Origin: Prorocentrum cordatum
Lineage: Eukaryota > Sar > Dinophyceae > Prorocentrales > Prorocentraceae
DNA: 64,000 bases
Direction: 5' to 3'
Assembly: GCA_963575745.1 (NCBI GenBank)
Contig: CAUYUJ010001292.1
Location: 247,501-311,500, forward strand
The translations under genes and the position numbers were made by a program. The notes under the pieces were generated by a model, which saw nothing but the letters and a program-made list of their open reading frames with translations, ran no database searches and was not told the DNA's origin. Numbering within the stretch: the stretch's first letter is position 1; each line of letters begins with the position of its first letter. Below are positions 41,380 to 51,939 of the stretch, piece after piece.

Positions 41380-42540
41380 ATTCCGCTCAGGCTGAAGAAT
41401 GATGGTGGACGGCCCAGGATTTTCAGCTAAGCAGGTACAGTTAGGTTGTGGTAGGATTCCGTTAATCACAACGAAACACATTTTAAGCATAATTGAATCA
41501 AAATCCAACTCCGACTCAAGCTGAGCTCCAAGGGCAGCGTCCGTAAACCTATTTACAGCTACCAGTGCGGGTGCAGGTACAGCACCACATTCATTTTCAA
41601 TTGCTACAAGTACCACTCGGACTACGTGCGACCATACTCATAACTACAACTGCATACACCCTGGCCCCCACCCCATCTCAACTCTAATAGTTCGACTCAA
41701 GCCTGTAAGGCTGTTCCCCATTTGTTCTCCTCCTCCTCCGTCCAAGCTCGCTTCCCCTTCCTCTCCTCCTCCACTTCCAGAAAACTAGAGAAGCCACAGA
41801 TAAGCGTCGACAATCGCCCGAACACAGCAGAACAACTTCGAACACTTCCGAATCAATCCCCTCCCCTCACCCCTCCCCGAAAACATAGCTCAATGCCACA
41901 ATGCGCAATATTCTCGGGACACTTACTGGCACTCAGATTTTGTTGGACGGGTAGTATGCGGAATCGAACATGAGAGCTACTCGGTTGGTATATTCATTGT
42001 ATGCAAAACTTGAATGTCTTACATGGCTGCAATCAGAGACAGAGGGAGAGAGAAGTGAGAGAGAGAGAGAGAGAAAGAGAGAGCGCGAAAAACAAAAACA
42101 TAGCGAGCGAGAGGGAGAGAGAGAGAGAGAGAAGTATAGAGTTGAAACCAAGTCGCACCATGAGCTACAGACTTGCACTGACCAGAGGTTGGGCCAAGTT
42201 GCATTGCGCTAGGTTTCGTATGGCTTACAGTCTACGGGCCCAGACTAACGCCGCAACATACACCAACGCTTGCGACCATTGAAGACATGGATCATCTAAC
42301 GCTGGCGACTTCTCAAATCGCAACATACGAATGCGAGTGATTGTGGGGATGGCAACGCCATACATCGCGATGCCTAGAGGAACCGATGGAGTCAGAAGAA
42401 CTGCGAGAGTAAGAACATACTGTGGCGGGCTGGGGTGGGAATGTGAGACCTGCGCTACTGCGAGACTCAAGGAACCTGATACAGTCAGCTCGTTGAAAGA
42501 AGGACCACTTCGGATTTCATGAGGGTCTCTGGTTTTTAGG
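41380..42540. other. Low-GC segment without a recognised gene
   Basis: Clearly less GC-rich than the rest of the window, with few simple repeats except a GA tract at 42050-42140. An 89-codon antisense frame (41347-41616) has balanced composition but no start context or neighbours. Confidence 0.5.
42045..42140. repeat. GA-rich tract
   Basis: (GA)n with GCGAAAAACAAAAACATAGC in the middle. Confidence 0.9.
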
Positions 42541-42789
42541 CCGTCCCCTAGGTCAATGTCAGGGAACCGATTCGTGGCCTAGGCTCGCCGTGGCCAGAAG
42601 TAAAACATTCCGTTCCTTACATGGTTTTCATAACGGTAGTTGCCTATTGGGCGCTCCTAACAGTAGCAGTTGTTGTTTGGTAGAGCAAGCTCCGGATGCT
42701 TGGTTTAAATTTGGTTGGGATGAGGGGAAATTGACCGATGACTGTGAAGGCCTGACGGCCTGTGCCGCCGACCCTGAAAGACATCGACG

Positions 42790-42890
42790 ACGACCAGGAG
42801 GGGGAGGAGGAGGAGGAGGAGGAGGAGGAGGAGGAGGAGGAGGAGGCGGAGATAAGGAGGAGGAGGAGGAGGAGAAGGAGGAGGAAAAGA
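42790..42890. repeat. GGA tract
   Basis: (GGA)n of about 100 bp. A GAGGGGAAA.TGACCGATGAC direct repeat flanks it (about 42722 and 42916), suggesting a duplication around the tract. Confidence 0.85.
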
Positions 42891-43118
42891 ATTCCCCCTG
42901 GACTTGGTTGTCATGAGGGGAAACTGACCGATGACTTTCGTCTGCGCGAAGAAGACTTCGTGCACGCGTCCTTCGGGCTCAACCAGCGATGCTTGAGGTT
43001 CCACAGCGCCGCGCCCGATTTCCTGGGCCGAGCCTGGCCTGCCTGCCTGCCCTGAGAGCGGCGGCGAGCCCCCGGGGGAAGTGCCAGGGGGCAGGCCTTC
43101 CAGAAGGCGGCGGGGCTG

Positions 43119-43361
43119 CTCGGAAGCCCTCGCGCCTTTGATCAGGCGATCGCCAACATGGATCAAGGGGGCGTGGATTTGCGACGGGTCCCGTTTCCAT
43201 GGGAACTCACGGATTTCCGCCGCCGAGCGAGGCGGCACCGGCCGCATTTTGGGGAGGGCGCCTTCCCTTGTCCATGGGTTTGACGGCCGCGCGCCAAATC
43301 CACGCATCGCTACTCCGTGTTTGCGCGCCCCCGAGCTTCTCGGAAGCCCTCGCGCCTTTGC
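43119..43361. repeat. Dispersed repeat X copy 1 with flanking direct repeats
   Basis: A 189-bp block (43149-43337) recurs at 44669-44857 with few differences. Here it is flanked by a 22-bp direct repeat, CTCGGAAGCCCTCGCGCCTT plus TG, at 43119-43140 and 43340-43361. Confidence 0.85.
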
Positions 43362-43732
43362 GAAGACTTGTGCGCCTTCTCCGAAGCCGCAGCGGCGCCT
43401 CAGAAGGCCTGAAAACCTCGAATTGCGGAACTCGGACGTGCCGATTTTTCCCACGGGGTTCGCCGCTGGTGAGAAGAAGTGGAGCTCGAGAGAAGATGCT
43501 GGGTCGAGAGTGCGGGAGAAGGCGGCCTAGTGGCGTTAGGGGGGGGCCCTCTTGCAGCCCCCACGCGCCGTGTTCCGGAGCACTGAGCACACTCGCGTCC
43601 AGACCCGATCTTTGCCCCCCCTCCTCGCTCCCCTCCTTCTGGATGCTTGGTGGTTGGGCCTTACGATGTGAAGTTCACGGTGGCCGGGCTGCTCATCGCG
43701 CTGCAGGTGCTTCGCGGGTTGTGGCTCCGCAG

Positions 43733-43906
43733 TGTTCAGGAAGGGAAGAGACACACAGACACATTTCATCGTCGATTCCCCAGAAGTGTGGAAAATCTGG
43801 GAAGTGGGGGGAATACTACAATTATTAATTGCCAAAGATTTCGAAATCTTGGGATTTGTGTGTATTTACATGTGTGTGGGTGTGTCCCTGGGCCCTCTCA
43901 ATAGTG
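43733..43906. repeat. Dispersed repeat Y, copy 1
   Basis: Shares with 61911-62085 the CAGGAAGG..A...ACACACAGACACA start, GGGAGTGGGGGG middle and TTTGTGTGTAT...TGTGTG end. The ends are weakly inverted, so it may be another MITE. Confidence 0.65.
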
Positions 43907-44101
43907 GATGGCTCACCTGTTGCATGGTTCGCACGTGGCCTGGCGCGACGGCGCGCTGCCTGCAGCTGCGCCGGGCGGGGCTCTGCGAGGAGACGCCCGG
44001 CGGCTCGCGGCGGCCTCCCCTCGGCGAGGAGCGCGCGCGCCGCGCGCGGGGGCGCGTCGGGCCCCCGTGGGCCAGATCGCCACCCTCCTCAATTCTAAAC
44101 G

Positions 44102-44232
44102 CTTGGCATCGCTCGGACGTGTGCATGTTTCCTTCGGCGAGGACCATCGAGGAGCATCCTTGATCATTTGGCGAAGAAACCACGCACGAAACCGAAAAAA
44201 ACACAGGGAATGGACGTCCGAGCAATGGCCAG
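44102..44232. mobile_element. MITE family 4, copy 2
   Basis: 131 bp, same ends and interior as 37159-37290; one mismatch (GAGCAATGG) in the right arm. Confidence 0.85.
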
Positions 44233-44668
44233 AACGTTGCTTCTTTTCCGCGCGTGCCAGCTGTAGTCCAGGCTTCTGCCCCGTTCCGCTTAGGCCTGGC
44301 CTTCGATCGGCTTGCCGACGCCGCGCGGCCGTCCTCCGCTAGCGGTCGGTAAACAACAGTATTCCCACCAGGTTTGGCTGCGCTGATCCCAGCTTCTGAG
44401 CCGAGCGCCGCTCTCCTCGCTGTTGTTTCCTTTGCTTCGGCGCGGCCCGCCCTAGCTTTGCCCGGCCTTGGACTTGTTTTGCCAGCCCATCCAGAAACGA
44501 TGCCCATGAGAGCTGACGGGGAGAGAGGGGAAGCTATGCGTGAGGGGTGGCAGAGAGCGGCACTCCCAGTGGCCGAAAAACGAGCCTCTCGACACCTCGC
44601 GATCCCTCCCAAGAAATTTCGGGGATTGCGAGGGGAGGCTTCCCCTCCCCGAAGGGAAGAGCCAGGCT

Positions 44669-44857
44669 ATCGCCAACATGGATCAAAGGGGGCGTGGATT
44701 TGCGACGGGTCCCGTTTCCATGGGAACTCGCGGATTTCCGCCGCCGAGCGAGGCGGCACCGGCCGCATTTTGGGGAGGGCGCCTTCCCTTGTCCATGGGT
44801 TTGGCGGCCGCGCGCCAAATCCATGCATCGCTACTCCGTGCTTGCGCGCCCCCGAAA
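44669..44857. repeat. Dispersed repeat X, copy 2
   Basis: ATCGCCAACATGGATCAAAG start, TTCCATGGGAACTCGCGGAT middle, CTTGCGCGCCCCCGA end. No flanking duplication here. Confidence 0.85.
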
Positions 44858-44983
44858 GAGGGGCTGTGGACGAGGACCTTCGTCAAGCCACCCGTCGCCC
44901 ACAGGGCTGGCGGGATCTCCGGGTGGGGCACGGCCGACGCGCTGGCGTCCACCTGTCCCGCGCGCTGATCCGCGCTCTCGTCG

Positions 44984-45139
44984 TTAAGCCGGGCCTGTCC
45001 CTCTACAAGAGGAGCGTGCCAAAGTAGTCAACAAATAGTCCCGGGACGATTTCCCGACGAGTCCCGATTATTATTCGAGGCTTTTTGCTGTTGATTTTTT
45101 CGTCCCAAATCCGCCTGTAGGGGGATCTGCCCGACCGAA
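44984..45139. mobile_element. MITE family 1, copy 2
   Basis: 156 bp. Left TTAAGCCGGGCCTGTCCC, right CTGCCCGACCGAA; interior ends with TTTTTCGTCCCAAATCCGCC. Flanks TCTCGTCG and CCTCATCG match at 6 of 8. The most diverged of the three copies. Confidence 0.8.
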
Positions 45140-45289
45140 CCTCATCGGCGATCGCTCCTCCCCCTTCCTTGCCGCTGCGGCAGCTCGTCGACGACAGCTT
45201 CGTTTTGCAACCCGGCGGGATTGGATTGCTGCGGGCTGGCGCTGGCTGGGGCGCGTTGTGCGCGGGGGTGCGGGGGTCCGCGCTGTCAG

Positions 45290-45435
45290 CCAGCTCGAGG
45301 TCTTGGGCATCCCGGTGGACGCGGAGCTCTCCTTGGATCCGCTCCTGACACGCATCTTTGCTATGCCCCGGGACGCTGCGCGACGTTTGACGGCCGCCCT
45401 CACGGGCCAAGGACTCGGCCTTCCGATGGTCGTTG
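45290..45435 (+). CDS. Candidate internal exon, unknown protein
   Basis: Acceptor CGCTGTCAG (45281-45289) and donor G|GTGAGG at 45436. Reads QLEVLGIPVDAELSLDPLLT, RIFAMPRDAARRLTAALTG, QGLGLPMVV. Canonical splice signals and good composition. Partner exons not identified. Confidence 0.45.
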
Positions 45436-45479
45436 GTGAGGTTCCGGCCCGCGTCGACGCCGCCGCGCTGAATGGCACG

Positions 45480-45620
45480 GGGCTGTTTTGCGAGGCTCCC
45501 AAGGGTGCCCCAAGAGGGCCCCAAGAGGTGGCCAGGATGCCCCAAGAGGCTCCCGAGAGACCCCCAAGAGGCTCCAAGAGGCCCCCCAGAGGCACCCAAG
45601 ACGCTCCACGAGGCTTCGGC
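45480..45620. repeat. CCAAGAGGC minisatellite
   Basis: GGCCCCAAGAGG-type units, reverse complement of the CTCTTGGGGCC family. Confidence 0.8.
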
Positions 45621-45785
45621 GAGAATGCCAAAATCACTGACACTACTCTCCGCTCTCCCCTGGTGACGTCCGGGAAATGTTCGGACCCCCTCCGCGTAGT
45701 GTTTTTTTACACCGGATCCCCAGGAAACGGGTTTTCGCTTTTTCAAAATGCTGCTCTCACTGAATTGCTGACCTCATTTTCGGGC

Positions 45786-45893
45786 TACTGCTCGTTCCGA
45801 ATCGTGTTCCCGCCGCAGCGCTGGTCTCATTTCCGCGCTTCCCCTCGCTTTGAATCGTGCTCCCGTTGCAGCGTTGGCGTCATTATTTCCAGC
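45786..45893. repeat. 53-bp tandem pair
   Basis: AATCGTGTTCCCGCCGCAGC at 45799 and AATCGTGCTCCCGTTGCAGC at 45852. No gene seen between 45620 and 46200. Confidence 0.8.
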
Positions 45894-46221
45894 GACATGC
45901 CAAGGCATGGTTGTCGGCCAATCAGATAGGCCCCCAAATCTAGAAAATGGCCCCCCGAAACAACCATCGGAGGTGATTACACATCCAGTGTCGATTCGTT
46001 GATTTTTTGGGGTCGCAGAAGCCCCACCTCCCACCTGTGGGCCGTCACCACGCCATGCTATGTCAGGCTACGCGTCGATCTTCAACACAACGCTATGCCA
46101 GGTACTGCTACGCCCTGCTACGACATCCGACTGTGCGAGTCGAGAGGAGATCTACAACAGGGGTGGGGGGTGGGGCAGGACGTCAGACATGACGCGAGCG
46201 CACCTGGCTTGCCCTTCTCCC

Positions 46222-47170
46222 TCTCCTTCCTCCTCCTCCTCCTCCTCCTCCTCCTCCTCCTCCTCCTCCTCCTCCTTCCTCCTCCCTGACATCGCCCCCC
46301 CCTCCCTCGCCTCAGTGCGGGCGACGACCCCTCTCTCCCTCCCTCCCTCCCTCCCCCGTCTTCCTCTTCCCCCCCTCCCCTATTCCTCCTCCTCCCCATC
46401 TTTCCTCCTCCCTCCCCTCTTCTTCTTCCTCCTCCTCCTCCTCCTCCCCCCTCCCTCCCTCTCCTTCCTCCCTCCTCTTCCCCCCCCTCCTCCTCCTCCT
46501 CCTCCTCCCTCCTCCTCCCCCCCTCCTCCTCCTCCTCCTCCTCCTCCTCCTCCTCCTCCTCCCTCGTCCTCCCTCCTCCTCCTCCTCCTCCTCCTCCTCC
46601 TCCTCCTCCTCCTCCTCCTCCCATGCTCCTCTCCCTCCTCCCTCCTCCCTCCTCCCTCCTCCCTCCTTCCTCCTCCTCCCCTCCTCCTCCTCCTCTCCCT
46701 CCTCCTTCCTCCTCCCTGACCCCCCCCCCCCCTCCCTCGCCTCAGTGCGGGCGACGACCCCTCTCTCCCTCCCTCCCCCCTCCCCCGTCTTCCTCTTCCC
46801 CGCCTCCCCTATTCCCTCCTCCTCCCAATCTTTCCCTCCTCCCTCCCTCTTCTTCTTCCTCCTCCTCCTCACCCTCCTCCCTCCTCTCCTTCCTCCTCCT
46901 CTTCCCCCCCTCCCTCCTCCTCCTCCTCCTCCTCCTCCTCCTCCTCCCCTCCTCCTCCTCCTCCGCTCCTCCTCCTCCTCCTCCTCCTCCTCCTTCCTCT
47001 CCTCGCCTCCCTCCTCCTCCTCCTCCTCCTCCGCCTCCTCCTCCTCAGCTCCTCCTCCTCCTCCTCCTCCTCCTCCTCCTCCTCCTCCTCCTCCTCCTCC
47101 TCCCTCCTCCCCTCCTCCTCCTCCTCCTCCTCCTCCTCCTCCTCCTCCTCCTCCTCCTCCTCCTCCCTCG
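46222..47170. repeat. TCC mega-tract with about 430-bp period
   Basis: About 950 bp of (TCC)n. The non-repeat island CCTCCCTCGCCTCAGTGCGG occurs at 46301-46320 and again 430 bp later, with a diverged third form CCTCCCTCGCCCCCACTGCG near 47182. Confidence 0.95.
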
Positions 47171-47369
47171 TGCTCCCCCGCCCTCCCTCGCCCCCACTGC
47201 GGGCCACGAGCCCCCCCCCGGGCCGCGGCCCGCAGGAGGGGGACCCGCCCTCCAGCCGCGCGGCCCCCCCGCCCGCCCCTCGCCGCCAGGCGGCGCCCGG
47301 CGCGTCGCCCTCGCCGTCGCCGCGGCTGAAGTGCGGCTCCCAGGCGGACGCGGGGGGGGGCGCCCTCGG

Positions 47370-47391
47370 GTCGTCGTCGTCGGCGTCCTCG

Positions 47392-47430
<39 letters not shown>

Positions 47431-47468
47431 TCCTCGTCCTCGTCTCCTCGTCCTCGTCGTCGTCCTCG

Positions 47469-47500
<32 letters not shown>

Positions 47501-47545
47501 GTCGTCCTTCTCATCCTCCTCCTTCCCGTCGTCGTCATCGTCTCC
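47370..47545. repeat. GTC/CTC trinucleotide tract
   Basis: (GTC)n and TCCTCG mixtures. Confidence 0.9.
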
Positions 47546-48009
47546 GTCCGTGCATGCGGGGGCGCGCGGGGTGGGATGGGGAGGATGAGGACAGGGGACA
47601 GGAGGGGCAGTGGGAGGAAGATCGGATGAGGGAGGGCGGACGCGAGGGAGGAGGGGCGAGGTTTAGGAGGAGGTGTATTGAGCAGGGCGAGTGAGGAGTC
47701 GGATGAGGACGAGGAGGAGGAGCAGGGATGATTACTGATAATGATGAGGAGGAGGAGGATCATACTTTTAAACACCATCGACCAGTGACCTCAAGTCAAC
47801 GAGGAAATCAAATAATACCATGCAGATCACCATGAATGCGAAAAGCGGCCGCGGAGAGCGACAGGAAGCAGCGACGAAGCGCGGGACTACATGCGATGCC
47901 CGTTATTGCAAAACGACCGTCTCTCAGAACATGCGCACACACAGTGATTTCGTAAACAGTTTGGCTCCAGTAGTTCTTTCTGGTACAGGCCGCAGTGCCG
48001 GGCTATTTC

Positions 48010-48230
48010 TGCCATGGAGGGGCGTGTCCGAACAAGCTGGATGCGGTCCACCGCGAGCCCCACCATCCATTTGCAGAGGCGGTGAGCATGGGTTACAGCA
48101 ACACGGAACAGTTGAATACGGTGGGGGCGTTGGTTGAGGAATGTGCCCAGGAGGCTTCAGATCTATGGGGGGCCCGCGTGCTTGATTCACGGGGCCGCGT
48201 GGGGCGAAGCCTGGCGATATGCGCTCACAG
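48010..48230 (+). CDS. Possible coding exon, unknown protein
   Basis: Frame: GGACPNKLDAVHREPHHPFA, EAVSMGYSNTEQLNTVGALV, EECAQEASDLWGARVLDSRG. Mixed composition with N, H, Y, W. No clear splice signals; 47545-48010 shows nothing else. Confidence 0.3.
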
Positions 48231-48349
48231 AGGCAGGCGAACGTCCGCGAACCATTCGGTCAGGTGCACATTTCGACTTATCAAGTACCAGGCAGGCACA
48301 CATGCACACTGACAACGCTTATGCCTCGAGGGGTCCCGACTTCACTGGG

Positions 48350-48600
48350 TCCATCCGTGGGACCCTCTCGCGGCCCCGTAGTGGCTCTCGTTGGTGCCTT
48401 GTGGGGGCACTCCTAGGATCTCTCGGGGCACCTCTGGGGCTTCTTGGGGTCATCTTGTGGTCCCGTCGGGCAGGGCCTTTTCTGGGATTTCTGCGGGTGG
48501 GCCGTCTTGTTTTTTTTTGTGGGGCCATTTCGAGGCGATCTTGGACCGTGCTGCGCCAGCCTGGAGGCCATCAGGGGCCATCCTGTGGGCGCTTTGGGCC
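48350..48600. repeat. CTTGGGGCC minisatellite
   Basis: Degenerate units, last one interrupted by MITE family 2 copy 3. Confidence 0.7.
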
Positions 48601-48605
48601 ATCTT

Positions 48606-48816
48606 CGGCGTCACCCCAACATGCTAATACTACGTGAGCGCCGCCCCACAAGGGGCGACGCGGGCACCGAGAAATATCATTGTACACGCGTCGTGGCCGG
48701 CGCTTTCTGGCCACACCGCTCGGGAAACGATATACTACAAGATGGGTATACTATATGTTCGGGTCGGACACGCCTCCAAGGAGGACGTATGGTATTAGTA
48801 TGCCTTTGTGCGTCCC
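48606..48816. mobile_element. MITE family 2, copy 3
   Basis: 211 bp. CGGCGTCACCCCAACATGCT to TATGCCTTTGTGCGTCCC. CATCTT occurs next to both ends (48600-48605 and about 48818-48823), a possible 6-bp target duplication with one extra base. Confidence 0.8.
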
Positions 48817-48896
48817 ACATCTTGGGGGCACGCTGGAGCAGAGGCCACTGGGTTCAGGAGGACATCCGGTCTTCGGGCCGTTCCTGACGTCTAGGT

Positions 48897-49044
48897 CCCT
48901 GATCTTCCAGAGAGCTATTTTTTAGCACTGGAGGCATAAACACCTAAAAAGCTAAGCGAAACTGCCTAAAACCAAGACGTAGAATAGCTCTAGGATAGGT
49001 TTTTAGGTCGGGTGCTATTTTTTAGCCCTCCTGGAAGGTCAGGG
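48897..49044. mobile_element. Small inverted-repeat element in 320-bp repeat
   Basis: 148 bp, ends CCCTGATCTTCCAG and CTGGAAGGTCAGGG. Absent from the equivalent place in the next unit, where TCCAGGTCGGGGGG continues uninterrupted. AT-rich interior. Confidence 0.8.
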
Positions 49045-49527
49045 GTGGGGGGGACCTGTTCGTTGCCGAGGCTCGCCGCCACCCAGGAAAGCCCGCGCGT
49101 TCCTCATTCGGCGCTCCGAGTATGGTACAGGGGAGGCCCATGCCAAGAAACACCCTGCTTGCCTCCATGGTGCCCCGGGGGTTCCTTGGGTTTCGATGGT
49201 TTTTCTTTGGAAGGCGCGATGCTCCCGCTCCAAAAATCGATGGACGTCCTGGGGTCTTCAGGGTTGGGTTTCTTGTGGAAGGTTTCTTGGGGGCACGCTG
49301 AAGCAGAGACCACTGGGTTCAGGAGGACATCCGGTCTTCGGGCCGTTCCCGACGTCCAGGTCGGGGGGGGGGACCTGCTCGTTGCCGAGGCTCGCCGCTG
49401 CCCAGGAAAGCCCCCGCGCGTTCCTCCTTCGGCGCTCCGTGTGGTTACAGTGGAGGCCCATGCCAAGAAACACCCTGCTTGCCTCCACGGTGCCCCGGGG
49501 TTCCTTGGGTCTCACTGGTTTGTCTTC

Positions 49528-49721
49528 TCGGGGGCGGAAAAGAGGGGGGTGATGACTAGGGGGGGGTGGATATCATGGCGGGGGCCATGATAGTTCCCCA
49601 GATTTCATGGCGACTCTTATTATTTCATTACGTCCCTGGCCCCCCCGCTGGGCCGCGCACATGCCGCCGGTCATGATTTGCACCCCCCCCTCTTGGACAC
49701 CCCCCTCTTGGCCGCTCCCGA
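49528..49721. mobile_element. MITE family 3, copy 2 (nested, with empty site)
   Basis: 194 bp. Flanked by TCTTC (49523-49527) and TCTTT (49722-49726). The preceding 320-bp unit has GGTTTTTCTTTGGAAGG uninterrupted at the same place, which fixes the element's ends and a 5-bp target duplication. Confidence 0.92.
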
Positions 49722-50060
49722 TCTTTGGAAGGCGCGATGCTCCCGCACCAAAAATCTATGGACGTCCTGGGGTCTTCAGGGTGGGGTTTCTTGTGGAGGG
49801 TCTCTTGTGGACCGGCCTCCACCGTACGGCAGCGCGGGGATTGGTCTGTGGGCGACCCGGGCTCTGTTTGGCGTGGCGACCACGGGGGAGGGCGCGACGG
49901 GGGGGGCCGTTCTAAGAGTGCGAGGGGTTTCTCGGAGGGCTCCTCAGAAGCCGCGAGAGGGCTGCTACAAAGCCCTCCTGCCTCCCTAAAAGCCCTCGCG
50001 CCTTCTTAGGAGGCCGCCTCCTTCGGGCCACCGCCATGTGCCCGCCGCCAATCTCTACGG

Positions 50061-50218
50061 TTAAGTCGGGCACGTCCCTCTACAGGAGGAATATTAAAAA
50101 ATAGTCAAAAAATAGTCAGGGTACGATTTGTTTTGTTTGTTTACCATTTTTTAAAATCATTTTAGTATTTTTCATTTTTCGTCCCAAATCCCCCTGTAGG
50201 AGGACAGGCCCGACTTAA
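50061..50218. mobile_element. MITE family 1, copy 3
   Basis: 158 bp. Left TTAAGTCGGGCACGTCCC, right AGGCCCGACTTAA. Perfect 8-bp flanking duplication CTCTACGG at 50053-50060 and 50219-50226: the youngest-looking copy. Confidence 0.93.
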
Positions 50219-50348
50219 CTCTACGGTGGCGGTGAGGCCCATTCATGCGATGCCCTGATTCTCTCAGCGCGCCGCGCTTCCCTGAAACTTCCCGGCCCGC
50301 TCCCCAGAGCTGGCTTTCCATCCCGAGTCGTCGTCGTCGTCGTCGAAT

Positions 50349-50403
50349 GAGGAGGAGGAGGAGGAGGAGGAGGAGGAGGAGGAGGAGGAGGAGGAGGAGG
50401 AGG
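50349..50403. repeat. GGA tract
   Basis: (GGA)n preceded by GTCGTCGTC. Confidence 0.95.
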
Positions 50404-50569
50404 GTCCCAGGGCCTTGCGAGGGCCTCCAGCGGCCGAAGGTGGAGAAGATATTCCGCAATGATTTTTTTGTTGTCCACGGCGCCGGCATGTCTGGGCGTG
50501 CGCGCCGCCGATCTCTTCGGGAGGGGGGGAGGAAGCACCGAGCGCGTGCCACTGCTCGCAAAGGTCCCT

Positions 50570-50742
50570 ACTCGCAAACGTCCGACCAGCATTTGTTTGC
50601 CTCGATGCGCATCGTAAATCCCCCGCGGCGGATCTAGGCCATTTGCGAGTAGTTACTTTACTCGCAAACGTCCGACCAGCATTTGTTTGCCTCGATGTGC
50701 ATCGTCAATCCCCCGCGGCGGATCTGGGCCATTTGCGAGTAG
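50570..50742. repeat. 90-bp tandem pair with inverted ends
   Basis: ACTCGCAAACGTCCGACCAG at 50570 and 50660. Each copy ends GGCCATTTGCGAGTAGTT, so ACTCGCAAA and TTTGCGAGT form inverted ends: a tandemly duplicated mini-element. Confidence 0.85.
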
Positions 50743-50751
50743 TTCCTTTTG

Positions 50752-50950
50752 CGACTGGTGGAGCTCGCTTTGTCTCAGGAGGGCGACGAGGACGGGGAGG
50801 GCGTGGAGGAGGCCGGCGGGGGAGCGGGCGAGCTGGGCCGGGGCCACCAAGAGGTTGCCGCCGCCATCGGCCACTTCGAGTGCCGAGTGCTGGCGACGGC
50901 GTCCCCCATCGCGGAGGCGTCCGAGCGCCGCCCTCAGCGACGATCCAGCG
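50752..50950 (+). CDS. Candidate exon, unknown protein
   Basis: Frame: RLVELALSQEGDEDGEGVEE, AGGGAGELGRGHQEVAAAIG, HFECRVLATASPIAEASERR. Acidic, helical; starts directly after the 90-bp repeats. Splice sites unresolved. Confidence 0.35.
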
Positions 50951-51505
50951 GATCCAGACATGCGACAATGTTTTTTTCATTCCCAGTCTTTTCCTCGATT
51001 GCTCGAAGAACGAGAAGAAAAACGCCACAAGCATAAACTTTTGGCGCTCCGCGCGGATCGGCGCATGGGCCCCCTTGGCGGCGCCTCCGGTGCGGCCCCT
51101 GGCGCGCTCCGCGCGCCAGGGAGGGGGGTCTAGCGCGGATCCAAGAAAATCTCGTGAAACGCCATACGTTTATGTTTATTTCGTTTTTGTTATCCAGATT
51201 TCGGCCTATGGGGTCCGTTATCGGGCCTCGTGGCTAGCAAAAGTCGATCCAGAGCGAGAAGTTACACCCAGGCAAGGGGTCCATCCAAACGCTTGTGGCC
51301 GCGAACTGAAAAAAAATCAAATCGGCGGATGTCAGATCAGCTCTTGGAGCCGGCTCAGTGGACCTTGGAAACAGCAGGTCCGTTTGATGTTGTGGATTAA
51401 GTCTTTCCGTTGTTTCCCCCCAAACAGTGCTTGCATTCAGGGGCTTTTATTTCCCAAGAGGTGCTTGCACTTCGGGAGATTTCTGGTCTAAGGAATGGGG
51501 CTGGC

Positions 51506-51720
51506 GTGCCGCTCTGGTGGTTATGTTGTCGCCGTCGTCGTCCCGTCGCCGCCTCGTCGCCGCCCGTCGTCTGGGCCAGTGTGCCGCTCTGGTGGCTTTG
51601 CTGTCGCCGTCGACGTTCCGACGCCGCCTCGTCGCCACCCGTCGTCTGGGTCACTGTGGAGGTCTGGCAGCTATGTTGTCGCCGTCGCCGCCCCGTCGCC
51701 GCCTCGTCGCCGCCCTAGAT
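51506..51720. repeat. 75-bp tandem repeat, about 2.9 units
   Basis: GTGCCGCTCTGGTGG at 51506 and 51581, variant GTGGAGGTCTGGCAG at 51656. Period is a multiple of three, so all frames stay open. Confidence 0.9.
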
Positions 51721-51939
51721 ATCCCAAACAGAGTATTCGGATGTCCCCCTATCTGGACTTAACAGGCTTCGCTTCCGTACTACAGTTTATATATGATAGT
51801 CCCACCGTCCATCCTAAGTATGAACTCGTACCATCCCTGGCAGGCTGGTATTGCCCACCCCCCCTCATCCACGCAAAAGATTTCATGCGCGCGCATTCGT
51901 TTATCAAACATCGTTTATAACAAAAAACTCATCAAATTC

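Larger units (their letters stand above)
48823..49800. repeat. 320-bp tandem repeat, partly split by two insertions
   Basis: TGCCAAGAAACACCCTGCTT at 49141 and 49461 sets the 320-bp period. The left partial unit is broken by the element at 48897-49044, the right unit by MITE family 3 at 49528-49721. A dispersed relative lies at 61165-61345. Confidence 0.9.

Noticed and set aside
46312-47778. 488-codon antisense frame of Glu/Gly/Arg repeats
   Set aside because: Antisense of a TCC tract; stop-free because the repeat has no stop in that frame.
49104-49552. Reading frames of 85-120 codons in the 320-bp repeats
   Set aside because: Frames conflict on both strands, are cut by an element insertion and follow repeat structure.
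50057-50222. TTAA at both ends of MITE family 1 copy 3 as a piggyBac-type TTAA target
   Set aside because: In copy 1 the same positions read TTCA and TGAA, reverse complements rather than direct repeats, so they belong to the inverted ends. The 8-bp duplication outside fits better.
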